NCBI RefSeq assembly: GCF_009811555.1
Contig: NZ_BLIN01000002.1
Location: 1,054,001-1,118,000, forward strand
Direction of reading: 5' to 3'
DNA length: 64,000 nucleotides
DNA from: Streptomyces caniferus
GTDB taxonomy: Bacteria; Actinomycetota; Actinomycetes; Streptomycetales; Streptomycetaceae
Shown here piece after piece: positions 1 to 9,075 of the stretch (position 1 is its first letter; every line of letters starts with the position of its first letter). The translations under genes were made by a program, and so were the position numbers. The notes below the pieces were generated by a model. It saw only the letters and a program-made list of their open reading frames with translations. It was not told the origin of the DNA and did not search any database.

Positions 1-2
1 CC

Positions 3-1073
3 GGGTACTCCGCGCTGAACTTCGGGCACGGCAACCGCCGGCTGCTCGACGCGGCCAGGGCCCAGCTGGAACGGGTCACCCTCACCTCGCGCGCCTTCCA
101 CCACGACCGGTTCGCCGACTTCTGTACGCAGTTGGCCGAGCTGTGCGGGATGGAGCTGGTGCTCCCGATGAACACCGGCGCCGAGGCGGTCGAGACGGCG
201 GTGAAGACGGCCCGTAAGTGGGGCTACCAGGTCAAGGGCGTCCCGGACGGCCGGGCGAAGATCGTCGTCGCGGACCACAACTTCCACGGCCGGACGACCA
301 CCATCGTCTCGTTCTCCACCGACCCCGAGGCCCGCGCCGACTTCGGCCCGTACACCCCCGGCTTCGAGATCGTCCCGTACGGCGACCTGGCCGCGATGGA
401 GTCCGCCCTCGACGACACCACGGTCGCGGTGCTGCTGGAGCCGATCCAGGGCGAGGCGGGGGTGCTGGTGCCGCCGCCGGGCTATCTGGCGGGCGTACGG
501 GAGCTGACCCGCAGCCGGAACGTGCTGTTCATCGCCGATGAGATCCAGTCGGGGCTGGGCCGCACCGGCCGGACCTTCGCCTGTGAGCACGAGGGCGTGG
601 TCCCCGACATGTATGTGCTGGGCAAGGCGCTGGGCGGCGGGGTGGTGCCGGTGTCGGCGGTGGTGTCCTCCCGTGAGGTGCTCGGCGTGTTCGCGCCGGG
701 CGAGCACGGGTCGACCTTCGGCGGGAACCCGCTCGCCTGCGCGGTGGCGCTGGAGGTGCTGGCGATGCTGCGGACCGGCGAGTTCCAGCAGCAGGCCATG
801 GAGCTCGGCGAGCATCTGCACAGCGAGCTGGGGCTGCTGGTGGGCGGCGGCGCAGTGGACGCGGTGCGCGGGCGCGGGCTGTGGGCGGGTGTGGACATCA
901 ACCCGTCACGCGGCACCGGACGGGAGATCTCCGAGCAACTGATGGAGCGCGGGGTGCTGGTCAAGGACACCCATGGCGCCACCATCCGGCTCGCGCCGCC
1001 GCTGGTGATCAGCAAGGAGGACCTGGACTGGGGCCTCGACCAGCTGCGGGGCGTACTGGGCGCGGAGGGCTAG
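3..1073 (+). CDS. rocD: Ornithine aminotransferase-like class III PLP enzyme (5' end outside window)
   Basis: The reading frame is open from the first bases of the window, so the N-terminus lies upstream; about 356 C-terminal residues are present. It looks like ornithine--oxo-acid transaminase, which converts ornithine and 2-oxoglutarate to glutamate semialdehyde and glutamate in the cytoplasm. Visible class III aminotransferase features are the substrate/PLP loop NTGAEAVETAVKTAR, the DEIQSGLGRTG block holding the PLP-ring aspartate, the LGKALGGG block with the PLP lysine, and STFGGNPLACAVA. The NFGHGNRR and SRAFHHD segments fit RocD better than acetylornithine transaminase. It ends with TAG and faces the ATP-grasp gene across a GC-rich hairpin. 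The exact substrate is inferred from motif similarity. Confidence 0.85.
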   Translation, partial: GYSALNFGHGNRRLLDAARAQLERVTLTSRAFHHDRFADFCTQLAELCGMELVLPMNTGAEAVETAVKTARKWGYQVKGVPDGRAKIVVADHNFHGRTTTIVSFSTDPEARADFGPYTPGFEIVPYGDLAAMESALDDTTVAVLLEPIQGEAGVLVPPPGYLAGVRELTRSRNVLFIADEIQSGLGRTGRTFACEHEGVVPDMYVLGKALGGGVVPVSAVVSSREVLGVFAPGEHGSTFGGNPLACAVALEVLAMLRTGEFQQQAMELGEHLHSELGLLVGGGAVDAVRGRGLWAGVDINPSRGTGREISEQLMERGVLVKDTHGATIRLAPPLVISKEDLDWGLDQLRGVLGAEG

Positions 1074-1081
1074 GACCGGGG

Positions 1082-1111
1082 GCGGGGGCGGGGCGTCGCC
1101 CCCTCCCCCGC
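1082..1111. terminator. GC-rich hairpin between convergent genes
   Basis: GCGGGGGCGGGGC pairs with GCCCCCTCCCCCGC around a 3-nt loop, with one mismatch or bulge. It fills the 38-bp gap between the two convergent stop codons and probably ends both transcripts. There is no clear U-tract. Confidence 0.5.
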
Positions 1112-2302
1112 TCAGCGGATCACATGCGGCAGGAAGCGGGCGTACTCGTCGGTGACCGGCCCCGCCGATTCCCGGATGCCGAGCCCGGCCGGCTCGTCCT
1201 CGACGACCCAGGCGCCGAGCACCACCCGGTTGCCGTCGAAGTCCGGCAGCGGCGCCAACTCCTGGTAGCAGCAAGGGTCCTCGGACCCGCGCAGCACCGG
1301 CTCGGCGCCCGGCTCGTGCAGGGTGACCCCGGCGCCCTCCCGCCCGAGCAGCGGCTTGGCGACGTAGCCACGGGTGTGCGCCAGCTCGCGCGGTCCGTCC
1401 AGGTAGGCGGGCAGCAGATTCGGATGCCCGGGGTAGAGCTCCCACAGGACCGCCAGCAGTGCCTTGTTGGAGAGCAGCATCTTCCAGGCGGGCTCGATCC
1501 ACAGGGTGGAGCCGGTACCGCCGCCGTTGTCGAGCGTGTCCAGGACGTGCGGACCGAAGTCGTCGGTGGCCAGCCACTCCCACGGGTAGAGCTTGAAGCA
1601 GGCCCGCATGAAGCGCAGCCGCTGGTCGACGAAGCGGCCGGAGAGCCGGTCCCAGCCGATGTCCTCCATCGAGATGGTGACCGTCTCCAGGCCCGCCTGC
1701 TGCGCCGTCTCCTCCAGGTAGGCGACGGTCATCAGGTCCTCGCCGAGCTCGTCGTCCGCCGAGTGCGCGAAGTGCAGCGGCGCGCCGGGCGGCAGCAGCG
1801 GGGCCTGCCGCTTCCAGGCCGCCACCAGCCGCTCGTGCAGCGAGTTCCACTGGTCGGCGCCGGGGAAGCGTTCCTCCATCCAGAACCACTGCGGACTGGC
1901 CGCCTCGACCAGCGAGGTCGGCGTATCGGCGTTGTACTCCAGCATCTTGGCCGGGCCGCTGCCGTCGTAGTGCAGATCGAACCGCCCGTAGAGGGAGGGG
2001 AGTTCCTCGCGCCGGCGCCAGGACTCGGCGACCAGGCGCGCCAGGCGTGGGTCCTCGATGCCGAGGTCGGCCAGGCGGTCGTGCTCGACGAGGTGCGCGG
2101 CCGCGGCCAGGCACATGCCGTGCAGTTCCTCGACGACGTCCTCCAGCGCCTCGACCTCGGGGAGGGTGAAGGAGTAGTACGCGCTCTCGTCCCAGTAGGG
2201 GCGCAGCGAATCGTCCGGGTAGCGGGTGAGCGGATAGATCAGGCCCTGCGCCTCGACGGTCTGCTGCCAGCCGGGGCGGGGCTCGATGGTGTGGCGTTCC
2301 AT
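1112..2302 (-). CDS. Glutathionylspermidine synthase-family ATP-grasp protein (YgiC-like)
   Basis: 396 aa from ATG at 2302. The sequence belongs to the C-terminal (synthetase) half family of glutathionylspermidine synthase, ATP-grasp ligases that form amide bonds. Recognisable blocks are WDESAYYSF near the N-terminus, LEYNADTPTSL, WNSLHERLV, the DNGGGTGSTLWIEPAWKMLLSNKALL nucleotide-binding region, KPLLGREGAGV and a final GAWVVEDEPAGLGIRES. No N-terminal amidase domain is present, so it is the stand-alone type like Escherichia coli YgiC. The substrate is unknown: glutathione is not made by streptomycetes, so a literal glutathionylspermidine activity is unlikely. The gene starts 14 bp after the lipoprotein gene and is surely co-transcribed with it. 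Confidence 0.85.
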   Translation of the reverse strand: MERHTIEPRPGWQQTVEAQGLIYPLTRYPDDSLRPYWDESAYYSFTLPEVEALEDVVEELHGMCLAAAAHLVEHDRLADLGIEDPRLARLVAESWRRREELPSLYGRFDLHYDGSGPAKMLEYNADTPTSLVEAASPQWFWMEERFPGADQWNSLHERLVAAWKRQAPLLPPGAPLHFAHSADDELGEDLMTVAYLEETAQQAGLETVTISMEDIGWDRLSGRFVDQRLRFMRACFKLYPWEWLATDDFGPHVLDTLDNGGGTGSTLWIEPAWKMLLSNKALLAVLWELYPGHPNLLPAYLDGPRELAHTRGYVAKPLLGREGAGVTLHEPGAEPVLRGSEDPCCYQELAPLPDFDGNRVVLGAWVVEDEPAGLGIRESAGPVTDEYARFLPHVIR

Positions 2303-2316
2303 GCCGTCCGGTCCGC

Positions 2317-2724
2317 TCAGCCGCCGTAGGAGCCGTGCCGGCCGCCCGAGCCGGAGCAGCCGAAGCCGCCGCGGTTGACGGCCGTGGTCTTGCTGAAGGT
2401 GCCCTGGTCGGCGTACTTGCCCCCGGCGTTGTCCGGGTCGTAGTACCACTGTCCGTCGACGGGCTTCTTGCCGAGCCCGCCACCGCGGCCGGCCGTGCCG
2501 TTCCCGGTGGAGCCGGAACTGCCGCTCCCGGAGGACGAACTGCCGGCCGCCGAGCAGTTCTTGGACTCGACGATGCGGTAGCCCTTGAGGGTGTCGTAGC
2601 TGTTGCGGTCCACACAGCGCTTGTCGGGCTCGGAGCCGCAGGACGTCAATGCGGCGGCCAGGGCTCCCATGCCGCCCAGGATCACCGTGCTCGACCGCAG
2701 CCGCCGACGTGCCTTCTCTGCCAT
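2317..2724 (-). CDS. YgiB-like lipoprotein (DUF1190-type)
   Basis: 135 aa from ATG at 2724, chosen because the basic start MAEKARRRLR leads straight into a hydrophobic stretch and a lipobox (ALTSC, Cys near residue 28). A longer in-frame start at 2847 would put about 40 arginine-rich residues before the signal and is less likely. After a Ser/Gly-rich linker the protein has a WYYDPDNAGGKYADQGTF segment and ends in NRGGFGCSGSGGRHGSYGG. That tail closely resembles the RGGFG...SMGG end of E. coli YgiB. The partnership with a YgiC-like ATP-grasp gene, as in E. coli ygiBC, supports the call. The mature protein should sit on the outer face of the membrane. Function unknown; it may be the ligase substrate. 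Confidence 0.75.
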   Translation of the reverse strand: MAEKARRRLRSSTVILGGMGALAAALTSCGSEPDKRCVDRNSYDTLKGYRIVESKNCSAAGSSSSGSGSSGSTGNGTAGRGGGLGKKPVDGQWYYDPDNAGGKYADQGTFSKTTAVNRGGFGCSGSGGRHGSYGG

Positions 2725-2854
2725 GTCCTGCCTTCCCCCGTGGAACGTCTGTTGGAGCGGGGGCCAGCGTAGACGGCCGCCGTGGGCCCGGCGCAAGGAG
2801 GTGACCTGCTCATGTCCGTCCGCCGCCCCGCACGGGCAGCGGGGCACGGCACGA

Positions 2855-2885
2855 CGCCGGGCCGCCCACGCTGGGCGGCCCGGCG
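2855..2885 (-). terminator. Terminator of the Ig-repeat gene
   Basis: A perfect 14-bp stem (CGCCGGGCCGCCCA / TGGGCGGCCCGGCG) with a 3-nt loop, 32 bp past the stop codon of the repeat gene. No U-run follows, as is usual in this genome type. Confidence 0.7.
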
Positions 2886-2916
2886 CTGGTGCGCTGTACG
2901 GGAGGAGGACGGACGG

Positions 2917-5900
2917 TTACACGACGGTCTGGGTGTCGGTGTCGCTGGAGCCGGTGAAGTTGGTGTCACCGCCGTAGGTCGCCGTGATGACGTAGTTGCC
3001 GGTGGTCAGCGGGGTGCTGACCGCCGCGACACCGGCGCCGTCGAGCGTGCCGGTGAGGTTGATGGTGGTCACGCCGTCGGTGACGGTGAAGCTGACCGTC
3101 CCGGTCGGGACGCCGCTGCCCGGCGCCACCGCCGAGACGAACGCGAGGATCGCGACCGTGTCGCCGGAGTTGGACGGGTCGGGGAACGAGGTGGCCGTGG
3201 TGGTCGTGGAGGCCTGGCTCACGGTCTGGGTGTCCGTGCCGCTGGAGCCGGCGAAGTTGGCGTCACCGCTGTAGGTCGCGGTGACGTTGTGGACACCGGC
3301 GTCGAGTGTGCTGGTGGTGACGGTGGCGACGCCGCCGGAGACGGTGCCGGTCAGCGTGCCGCCCCCGCCACCGCCGATGACGAAGACGACTGATCCGGTC
3401 ACCGTGCCGGCGCCGGGCGAGACCGGAGCCACCGTGGCGGTGAAGGTCACCGCCTGCCCGAAGACCGACGGGTCGGGCGAGGAGGTGACCGTGGTGGTCG
3501 TCGACGCCTGGGCGACCGTCTGGGTGTCGGTGCCACTGGAGCCCGCGAAGTTGGCGTCACCGCTGTACGTCGCGGTGACGGGGAAGGTACCGGCGTTCAG
3601 CGCGCTGGTCGTGACGCTGGCCGTCCCCCCGGAGAGGGTGCCGGTCAGCGTCGGACCGCCGGTGATGACGAAGGTGACCGTGCCCGTGGGCGTACCCGTT
3701 CCCGGTGCGACCGGAGCCACCGTCGCCGTGAAGGTCACCGACTGGCCGACCACGGACGGGTCCGGCGAGGACGTGACCGTGGTCGTCGTCGACGCCTGGC
3801 CGACCGTCTGCGTGTCCGTGCCGGTGGAGGCCGTGAAGTTGGTGTCACCGCTGTAGGTCGCCGTGACGGAGTACGTGCCCACGGTCACCAGGCCGCTGGT
3901 GGACACGCTGGTCGTACCGCCGCTGAGGGTGCCGGTCAGCGTCACCGTGGTGACCCCGTCGGTGATCACGAAGTTCACCGTGCCCGTCGGCGTACCCGCA
4001 CCCGGCGCCACCGGAGCCACCGTCGCCGTGAAGGTCACCGACTGACCGACCACCGACGGGTCCGGAGCCGACGAGACCGTGGTCGTCGTCGAGGCCTGGT
4101 TGACCGTCTGGGTGTCCGTACCCACCGAGCCGTTGAAGTTGGCGTCACCGCTGTAGGTCGCCGTGACGGAGTACGTGCCCACGGTCACCAGGCCGCTGGT
4201 GGACACGCTGGTCGTACCGCCGCTGAGGGTGCCGGTCAGCGTCACCGTGGTGACCCCGTCGGTGATCACGAAGTTCACCGTGCCCGTCGGCGTACCCGCA
4301 CCCGGCGCCACCGGAGCCACCGTCGCCGTGAAGGTCACCGACTGACCGACCACCGACGGGTCCGGAGCCGACGAGACCGTGGTCGTCGTCGACGCCTGGT
4401 TGACCGTCTGCGTGTCCGTACCCACCGAGCCGTTGAAGTTGGCGTTACCGCTGTAGGTCGCCGTGACCGTGTACACGCCCGCGGTCACCAGGCCGCTGGT
4501 GCTGACGCTGGTCGTACCGCCGCTCAAGGTCCCGGTGAGCGTCACCGTGGTGACCCCATCGGTGATCACGAAGTTCACCGTACCGGTCGGCGTACCCGCA
4601 CCCGGCGCCACCGGAGCCACCGTCGCCGTGAAGGTCACCGACTGACCGACCACCGACGGGTCCGGAGCCGACGAGACCGTGGTCGTCGTCGACGCCTGGT
4701 TGACCGTCTGCGTGTCCGTGCCGGTGGAGGCCGTGAAGTTGGTGTCACCGCTGTAGGTCGCCGTGACCGTGTACACGCCCGCGGTCACCAGGCCGCTGGT
4801 GGTCACGCTGGTGGTGCCACCGCTGAGCGTCCCGGTCAGCGTCACCGTGGTCACTCCGTCGGTGGCCACGAAGGTCACCGTGCCGGTCGGCGTACCCGCA
4901 CCCGGCGCCACCGGAGCCACCGTGGCTGTGAACGTCACCGACTGACCGACCACCGACGGGTCCGGCGAGGACGTCACCGTGGTCGTCGTCGACGCCTGCC
5001 CGACCGTCTGCGTGTCCGTGCCGCTGGAGGCCGTGAAGTTGGCGTCACCGCTGTACGTCGCCGTGATCACGTACGTGCCCGCGGTCACCAGACCATTGGT
5101 GGTCACGCTGGTGGTGCCACCGCTGAGCGTCCCGGTCAGCGTCACCGTTGTGACCCCGTCCGTCGCCACGAACGTGACCGTGCCGGTCGGCGTACCCGCA
5201 CCCGGCGGCACCGGAGCCACCGTCGCCGTGAAGGTCACCGACTGACCGACCACCGACGGGTCCGGAGCCGACGAGACCGTGGTGGTCGTCGAGGCCTGGT
5301 TGACCGTCTGGGTGTCGGTCCCGCTGGAGGTGGTGAAATTCGCGTCACCGCCGTACGTCGCCGTGACCGTGTGCGAGCCGACGCTCAGGCCACTCGTCGT
5401 GACACTCGCCGTGCCCCCGGACAACGTTCCGGTCAACGTCGGGCCACCGCTGATGACAAACGTGACCGTGCCGGTCGGCGTGCCCGCACCCGGCGCGACC
5501 GGAGCCACCGTCGCCGTGAACGTCACCGGCTGACCGACGACCGAGGGATCGGGCGAGGACGTGACCGTGGTGGTCGTCGACGCCTGATTCACCGTCTGCG
5601 TGTCCGTACCGACCGAACCGCTGAAGTTGCCGTCGCCGCTGTAGGTCGCCGTGACGGTGTAAGTCCCCGCGGTCACCAGCCCACTTGTGGTCACGCTGGT
5701 CGTACCGCCGCTGAGCGTGCCCGTCAGCGTCACCGTGGTGACCCCGTCCGTCGCCACGAACGTGACCGTGCCCGTCGGCGTACCCGCACCCGGCGCCACC
5801 GGGGCGACCGTCGCCGTGAAGGTCACCGGCTGACCGACGACCGAGGGATCGGGCGAGGACGTGACGGTGGTGGTCGTCGACGCCTGGTTGACCGTCTGGG

Positions 5901-8900
5901 TGTCCGTGCCGCTGGAGGTGGTGAAATTCGCGTCACCGCCGTACGTCGCCGTGACCGTGTGCGAGCCGACGCTCAGGCCACTCGTCGTGACACTCGCCGT
6001 GCCCCCGGACAACGTTCCGGTCAACGTCGGGCCACCGCTGATGACAAACGTGACCGTGCCGGTCGGCGTACCCGCACCCGGCGCCACCGGAGCGACCGTC
6101 GCCGTGAACGTCACCGGCTGACCGACGACCGACGGGTCCGGAGCCGACGTCACCGTGGTGGTCGTCGACGCCTGATTCACCGTCTGCGTGTCCGTACCGA
6201 CCGAACCGCTGAAGTTGCCGTCGCCGCTGTAGGTCGCCGTGACCGTGTGGGTGCCGGCGCCCAGTGCGCTGGTGGTGACGCTCGTCGTGCCCCCGGCCAG
6301 GGTGCCGGTCAGCGTCGGACCACCACTGATGACGAAGGTGACCGTGCCGGTCGGGGTGCCCGCGCCCGGTGCGACCGGAGCGACCGTCGCCGTGAAGGTC
6401 ACCGGCTGACCGACCACCGACGGGTCCGGCGAGGACGTGACCGTGGTGGTCGTCGCCGCCTGGTTGACCGTCTGGGTGTCGGTGTCACTGGAGCCGGTGT
6501 AGTTCGCGTCGCCGCCATAGGTCGCGGTGACGGTGTAAATCCCCGCCGTGACCAGCCCGTTGGTGCTGACAGTGGCGACGCCGGAGCCGTCGAGGGCGCC
6601 GCTGAGAGTCACGGTCGTGACCCCGTTGGTGATGACGAAGGTGACGGTTCCGGTCGGCACGCCGCCGCCGGGGAACACCGGCCCGACGAAGGCGGTGAAG
6701 TTGACCGTCTGTCCCGTCACGGACGGGTCGGGGAAGGAGGTGACCGTGGTGGTCGTCGACGCCTGGTTGACCGTCTGGGTGTCCGTACCGCTGGAACCCG
6801 TGAAGTTCGCGTCACCGCCGTACGTCGCCGTGACCGTATGCGTACCGGCCGACAGCGCACTGGTGGTGACGCTCGCCGTGCCCCCGGAAAGCGTCCCGGT
6901 CAGCGTCGGACCACCACTGATGACGAAGGTGACCGTGCCCGTCGGCGTACCCGCGCCCGGCGGAACCGGGGCCACCGTCGCCGTGAACGTCACCGGCTGA
7001 CCGACCACCGACGGGTCCGGCGCCGAGGTCACCGTGGTCGTCGTGGAGGCCTGGTTGACCGTCTGGGTGTCCGTACCGCTGGAACCCGTGAAGTTCGCGT
7101 CACCGCCGTACGTCGCCGTGACCGTATGCGTACCGGCCGACAGCGCACTGGTGGTGACGCTCGCCGTGCCCCCGGAAAGCGTCCCGGTCAGCGTCGGACC
7201 ACCACTGATGACGAAGGTGACCGTGCCCGTCGGCGTACCCGCGCCCGGCGGAACCGGGGCCACCGTCGCCGTGAACGTCACCGGCTGACCGACCACCGAC
7301 GGGTCCGGCGCCGAGGTCACCGTGGTCGTCGTGGAGGCCTTGTTGACGGTCTGGGTGTCGGTGCCGCTGGAGCCGTTGAAATTGCCGTCGCCGCCGTAGG
7401 TCGCGGTGACCGTGTGCGTCCCGGGCGACAGCGCACTGGTGGTGACGCTCGCCGTGCCCCCGGAGAGCGTGCCGGTCAGCGTCGGACCACCACTGATGAC
7501 GAAGGTGACCGTGCCCGTCGGCGTACCCGCGCCCGGCGGAACCGGGGCCACCGTCGCCGTGAACGTCACCGGCTGACCGACCACCGACGGGTCCGGCGCC
7601 GAGGTCACCGTGGTCGTCGTGGAGGCCTTGTTGACGGTCTGGGTGTCCGTACCGCTGGAGCCGTTGAAATTGCCGTCGCCGCCGTACGTCGCCGTGACCG
7701 TATGCGTACCGGCCGACAGCGCACTGGTGGTGACGCTCGCCGTGCCCCCGGAAAGCGTCCCGGTCAGCGTCGGACCACCACTGATGACGAAGGTGACCGT
7801 GCCCGTCGGCGTACCCGCGCCCGGCGGAACCGGGGCCACCGTCGCCGTGAACGTCACCGGCTGACCGACCACCGACGGGTCCGGCGCCGAGGTCACCGTG
7901 GTCGTCGTGGAGGCCTTGTTGACGGTCTGGGTGTCGGTGCCGCTGGAGCCGTTGAAATTGCCGTCGCCGCCGTAGGTCGCGGTGACCGTGTGCGTCCCGG
8001 GCGACAGCGCACTGGTGGTGACGCTCGCCGTGCCCCCGGAGAGCGTGCCGGTCAGCGTCGGACCACCACTGATGACGAAGGTGACCGTGCCCGTCGGCGT
8101 ACCCGCGCCCGGCGGAACCGGGGCCACCGTCGCCGTGAACGTCACCGGCTGACCGACCACCGACGGGTCCGGCGCCGAGGTCACCGTGGTCGTCGTGGAG
8201 GCCTTGTTGACGGTCTGGGTGTCGGTGCCGCTCGACCCGGCGAAGGTGCCGCTGCCGCTGTAGGTCGCCGTGACGGTGTGGGAGCCCACACTGAGGCTGC
8301 TGGTGGAGACGCTCGCCGTGCCGCCGGAGAGCGGGGCCGTCAGCGTGGGGCCGCCGGAGATCACGAAGGTCACCGTGCCGGTCGGGGTGCCCGAACCGGG
8401 CGGGACGGGCGCGACCGTCGCCGTGAAGGTCACGGACTGCCCGAAGACCGACGGGTCGGGGGACGAGGTGACGGTGGTGGTGGTCGGCAGCAGGGACGCC
8501 GTCACGGTCTGGGTGTCGGTGCCGGAGGACGGATTGAACTGCGCATTGCCGTTGTAGGTGGCGGTGATGGAGTGCGTGCCGACGCTGAGACTGCTGGTGG
8601 TGACGGTCGCCGTGCCGCCCGAGAGCGTGCCCGTCAGGGTGCCGCCCCCGCCACCGCCGATGACGAAGGTGACCGTGCCGGTCGGCGTACCCGCACCCGG
8701 CGCGACCGGCGCGACGGTGGCGGTGATGGACACCGGCTGCCCGAAGGTCGACGGGTCCGGCGACGAGGTGACGGTCGTGGTCGTCGACGCCTTGACCACC
8801 GTCACGGAGGTCAGGCCGCTCGACGGCGAGAAGAGCGCACTGCCGTTGTACGTCGCGGTGATGGTGTGAAAGCCGACGCTGATGCCGCTGACGGTGACGG

Positions 8901-9072
8901 TCGCCGTGCCGCCCACGAGTGTGCCCGTCACGGTGGGCCCGCCGGTGACGACGAAGGTGACGGTGCCAGTGGGTGTACCCAACCCCAGCGGGATGACTGT
9001 GGCGGTCAGAGTGACCGGTTGGCCGAAGACTGCTGGATTGGGTGAAGCGGACGCCAAGGTGAAGGTGGGTGC
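2917..9072 (-). repeat. Tandem array of 21 coding repeats, 285-303 bp each
   Basis: The DNA of the giant gene is itself a tandem array. Neighbouring units such as about 6748-7035 and 7036-7323 look identical over essentially the full 288 bp, and the units around 3850-4150 and 4150-4450 are nearly so. Units in 7324-8187 alternate between two variants with a 576-bp period, which points to recent duplication of pairs. Such an array could change length by recombination and is prone to assembly collapse. Confidence 0.9.
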
Positions 9073-9075
9073 CAT
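2917..9075 (-). CDS. Giant tandem bacterial Ig-like (Big_3_5-type) repeat protein
   Basis: 2052 aa from ATG at 9075. This start is preceded by GGAGGG at good spacing and opens directly into the first repeat (MAPTFTLASASPNP). The whole protein is 21 Ig-like repeats of about 95-101 residues. Each begins ASTTTTVTSSPDPS, passes through GQPVTFTATVAP and GTPTGTVTFV, and ends TATYGGDxNFxGSSGTDTQTV, the pattern of PF16640-type domains. Two unit types alternate: a short one with ISGGPTLTGTL and a long one with DGVTTVTLTGTL. Repeats 4-8 are almost identical to one another. I see no signal peptide, membrane segment or LPXTG sorting signal, so location is uncertain; an adhesive or matrix role is only inference. 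It is monocistronic, with its own terminator. Confidence 0.9.
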   Translation of the reverse strand: MAPTFTLASASPNPAVFGQPVTLTATVIPLGLGTPTGTVTFVVTGGPTVTGTLVGGTATVTVSGISVGFHTITATYNGSALFSPSSGLTSVTVVKASTTTTVTSSPDPSTFGQPVSITATVAPVAPGAGTPTGTVTFVIGGGGGGTLTGTLSGGTATVTTSSLSVGTHSITATYNGNAQFNPSSGTDTQTVTASLLPTTTTVTSSPDPSVFGQSVTFTATVAPVPPGSGTPTGTVTFVISGGPTLTAPLSGGTASVSTSSLSVGSHTVTATYSGSGTFAGSSGTDTQTVNKASTTTTVTSAPDPSVVGQPVTFTATVAPVPPGAGTPTGTVTFVISGGPTLTGTLSGGTASVTTSALSPGTHTVTATYGGDGNFNGSSGTDTQTVNKASTTTTVTSAPDPSVVGQPVTFTATVAPVPPGAGTPTGTVTFVISGGPTLTGTLSGGTASVTTSALSAGTHTVTATYGGDGNFNGSSGTDTQTVNKASTTTTVTSAPDPSVVGQPVTFTATVAPVPPGAGTPTGTVTFVISGGPTLTGTLSGGTASVTTSALSPGTHTVTATYGGDGNFNGSSGTDTQTVNKASTTTTVTSAPDPSVVGQPVTFTATVAPVPPGAGTPTGTVTFVISGGPTLTGTLSGGTASVTTSALSAGTHTVTATYGGDANFTGSSGTDTQTVNQASTTTTVTSAPDPSVVGQPVTFTATVAPVPPGAGTPTGTVTFVISGGPTLTGTLSGGTASVTTSALSAGTHTVTATYGGDANFTGSSGTDTQTVNQASTTTTVTSFPDPSVTGQTVNFTAFVGPVFPGGGVPTGTVTFVITNGVTTVTLSGALDGSGVATVSTNGLVTAGIYTVTATYGGDANYTGSSDTDTQTVNQAATTTTVTSSPDPSVVGQPVTFTATVAPVAPGAGTPTGTVTFVISGGPTLTGTLAGGTTSVTTSALGAGTHTVTATYSGDGNFSGSVGTDTQTVNQASTTTTVTSAPDPSVVGQPVTFTATVAPVAPGAGTPTGTVTFVISGGPTLTGTLSGGTASVTTSGLSVGSHTVTATYGGDANFTTSSGTDTQTVNQASTTTTVTSSPDPSVVGQPVTFTATVAPVAPGAGTPTGTVTFVATDGVTTVTLTGTLSGGTTSVTTSGLVTAGTYTVTATYSGDGNFSGSVGTDTQTVNQASTTTTVTSSPDPSVVGQPVTFTATVAPVAPGAGTPTGTVTFVISGGPTLTGTLSGGTASVTTSGLSVGSHTVTATYGGDANFTTSSGTDTQTVNQASTTTTVSSAPDPSVVGQSVTFTATVAPVPPGAGTPTGTVTFVATDGVTTVTLTGTLSGGTTSVTTNGLVTAGTYVITATYSGDANFTASSGTDTQTVGQASTTTTVTSSPDPSVVGQSVTFTATVAPVAPGAGTPTGTVTFVATDGVTTVTLTGTLSGGTTSVTTSGLVTAGVYTVTATYSGDTNFTASTGTDTQTVNQASTTTTVSSAPDPSVVGQSVTFTATVAPVAPGAGTPTGTVNFVITDGVTTVTLTGTLSGGTTSVSTSGLVTAGVYTVTATYSGNANFNGSVGTDTQTVNQASTTTTVSSAPDPSVVGQSVTFTATVAPVAPGAGTPTGTVNFVITDGVTTVTLTGTLSGGTTSVSTSGLVTVGTYSVTATYSGDANFNGSVGTDTQTVNQASTTTTVSSAPDPSVVGQSVTFTATVAPVAPGAGTPTGTVNFVITDGVTTVTLTGTLSGGTTSVSTSGLVTVGTYSVTATYSGDTNFTASTGTDTQTVGQASTTTTVTSSPDPSVVGQSVTFTATVAPVAPGTGTPTGTVTFVITGGPTLTGTLSGGTASVTTSALNAGTFPVTATYSGDANFAGSSGTDTQTVAQASTTTTVTSSPDPSVFGQAVTFTATVAPVSPGAGTVTGSVVFVIGGGGGGTLTGTVSGGVATVTTSTLDAGVHNVTATYSGDANFAGSSGTDTQTVSQASTTTTATSFPDPSNSGDTVAILAFVSAVAPGSGVPTGTVSFTVTDGVTTINLTGTLDGAGVAAVSTPLTTGNYVITATYGGDTNFTGSSDTDTQTVV

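Noticed and set aside
906..2615. A 569-codon minus-strand frame over the YgiC-like gene
   Set aside because: It is an Arg/Ala/Pro-rich shifted frame of the ATP-grasp gene with no motif and crosses the lipoprotein gene.
5371..9045. A 1224-codon open frame on the plus strand inside the Ig-repeat gene
   Set aside because: It is Arg-rich, repeats with the same period as the minus-strand gene, and has no ribosome site. It is an antisense shadow of a tandem repeat with strong codon bias.
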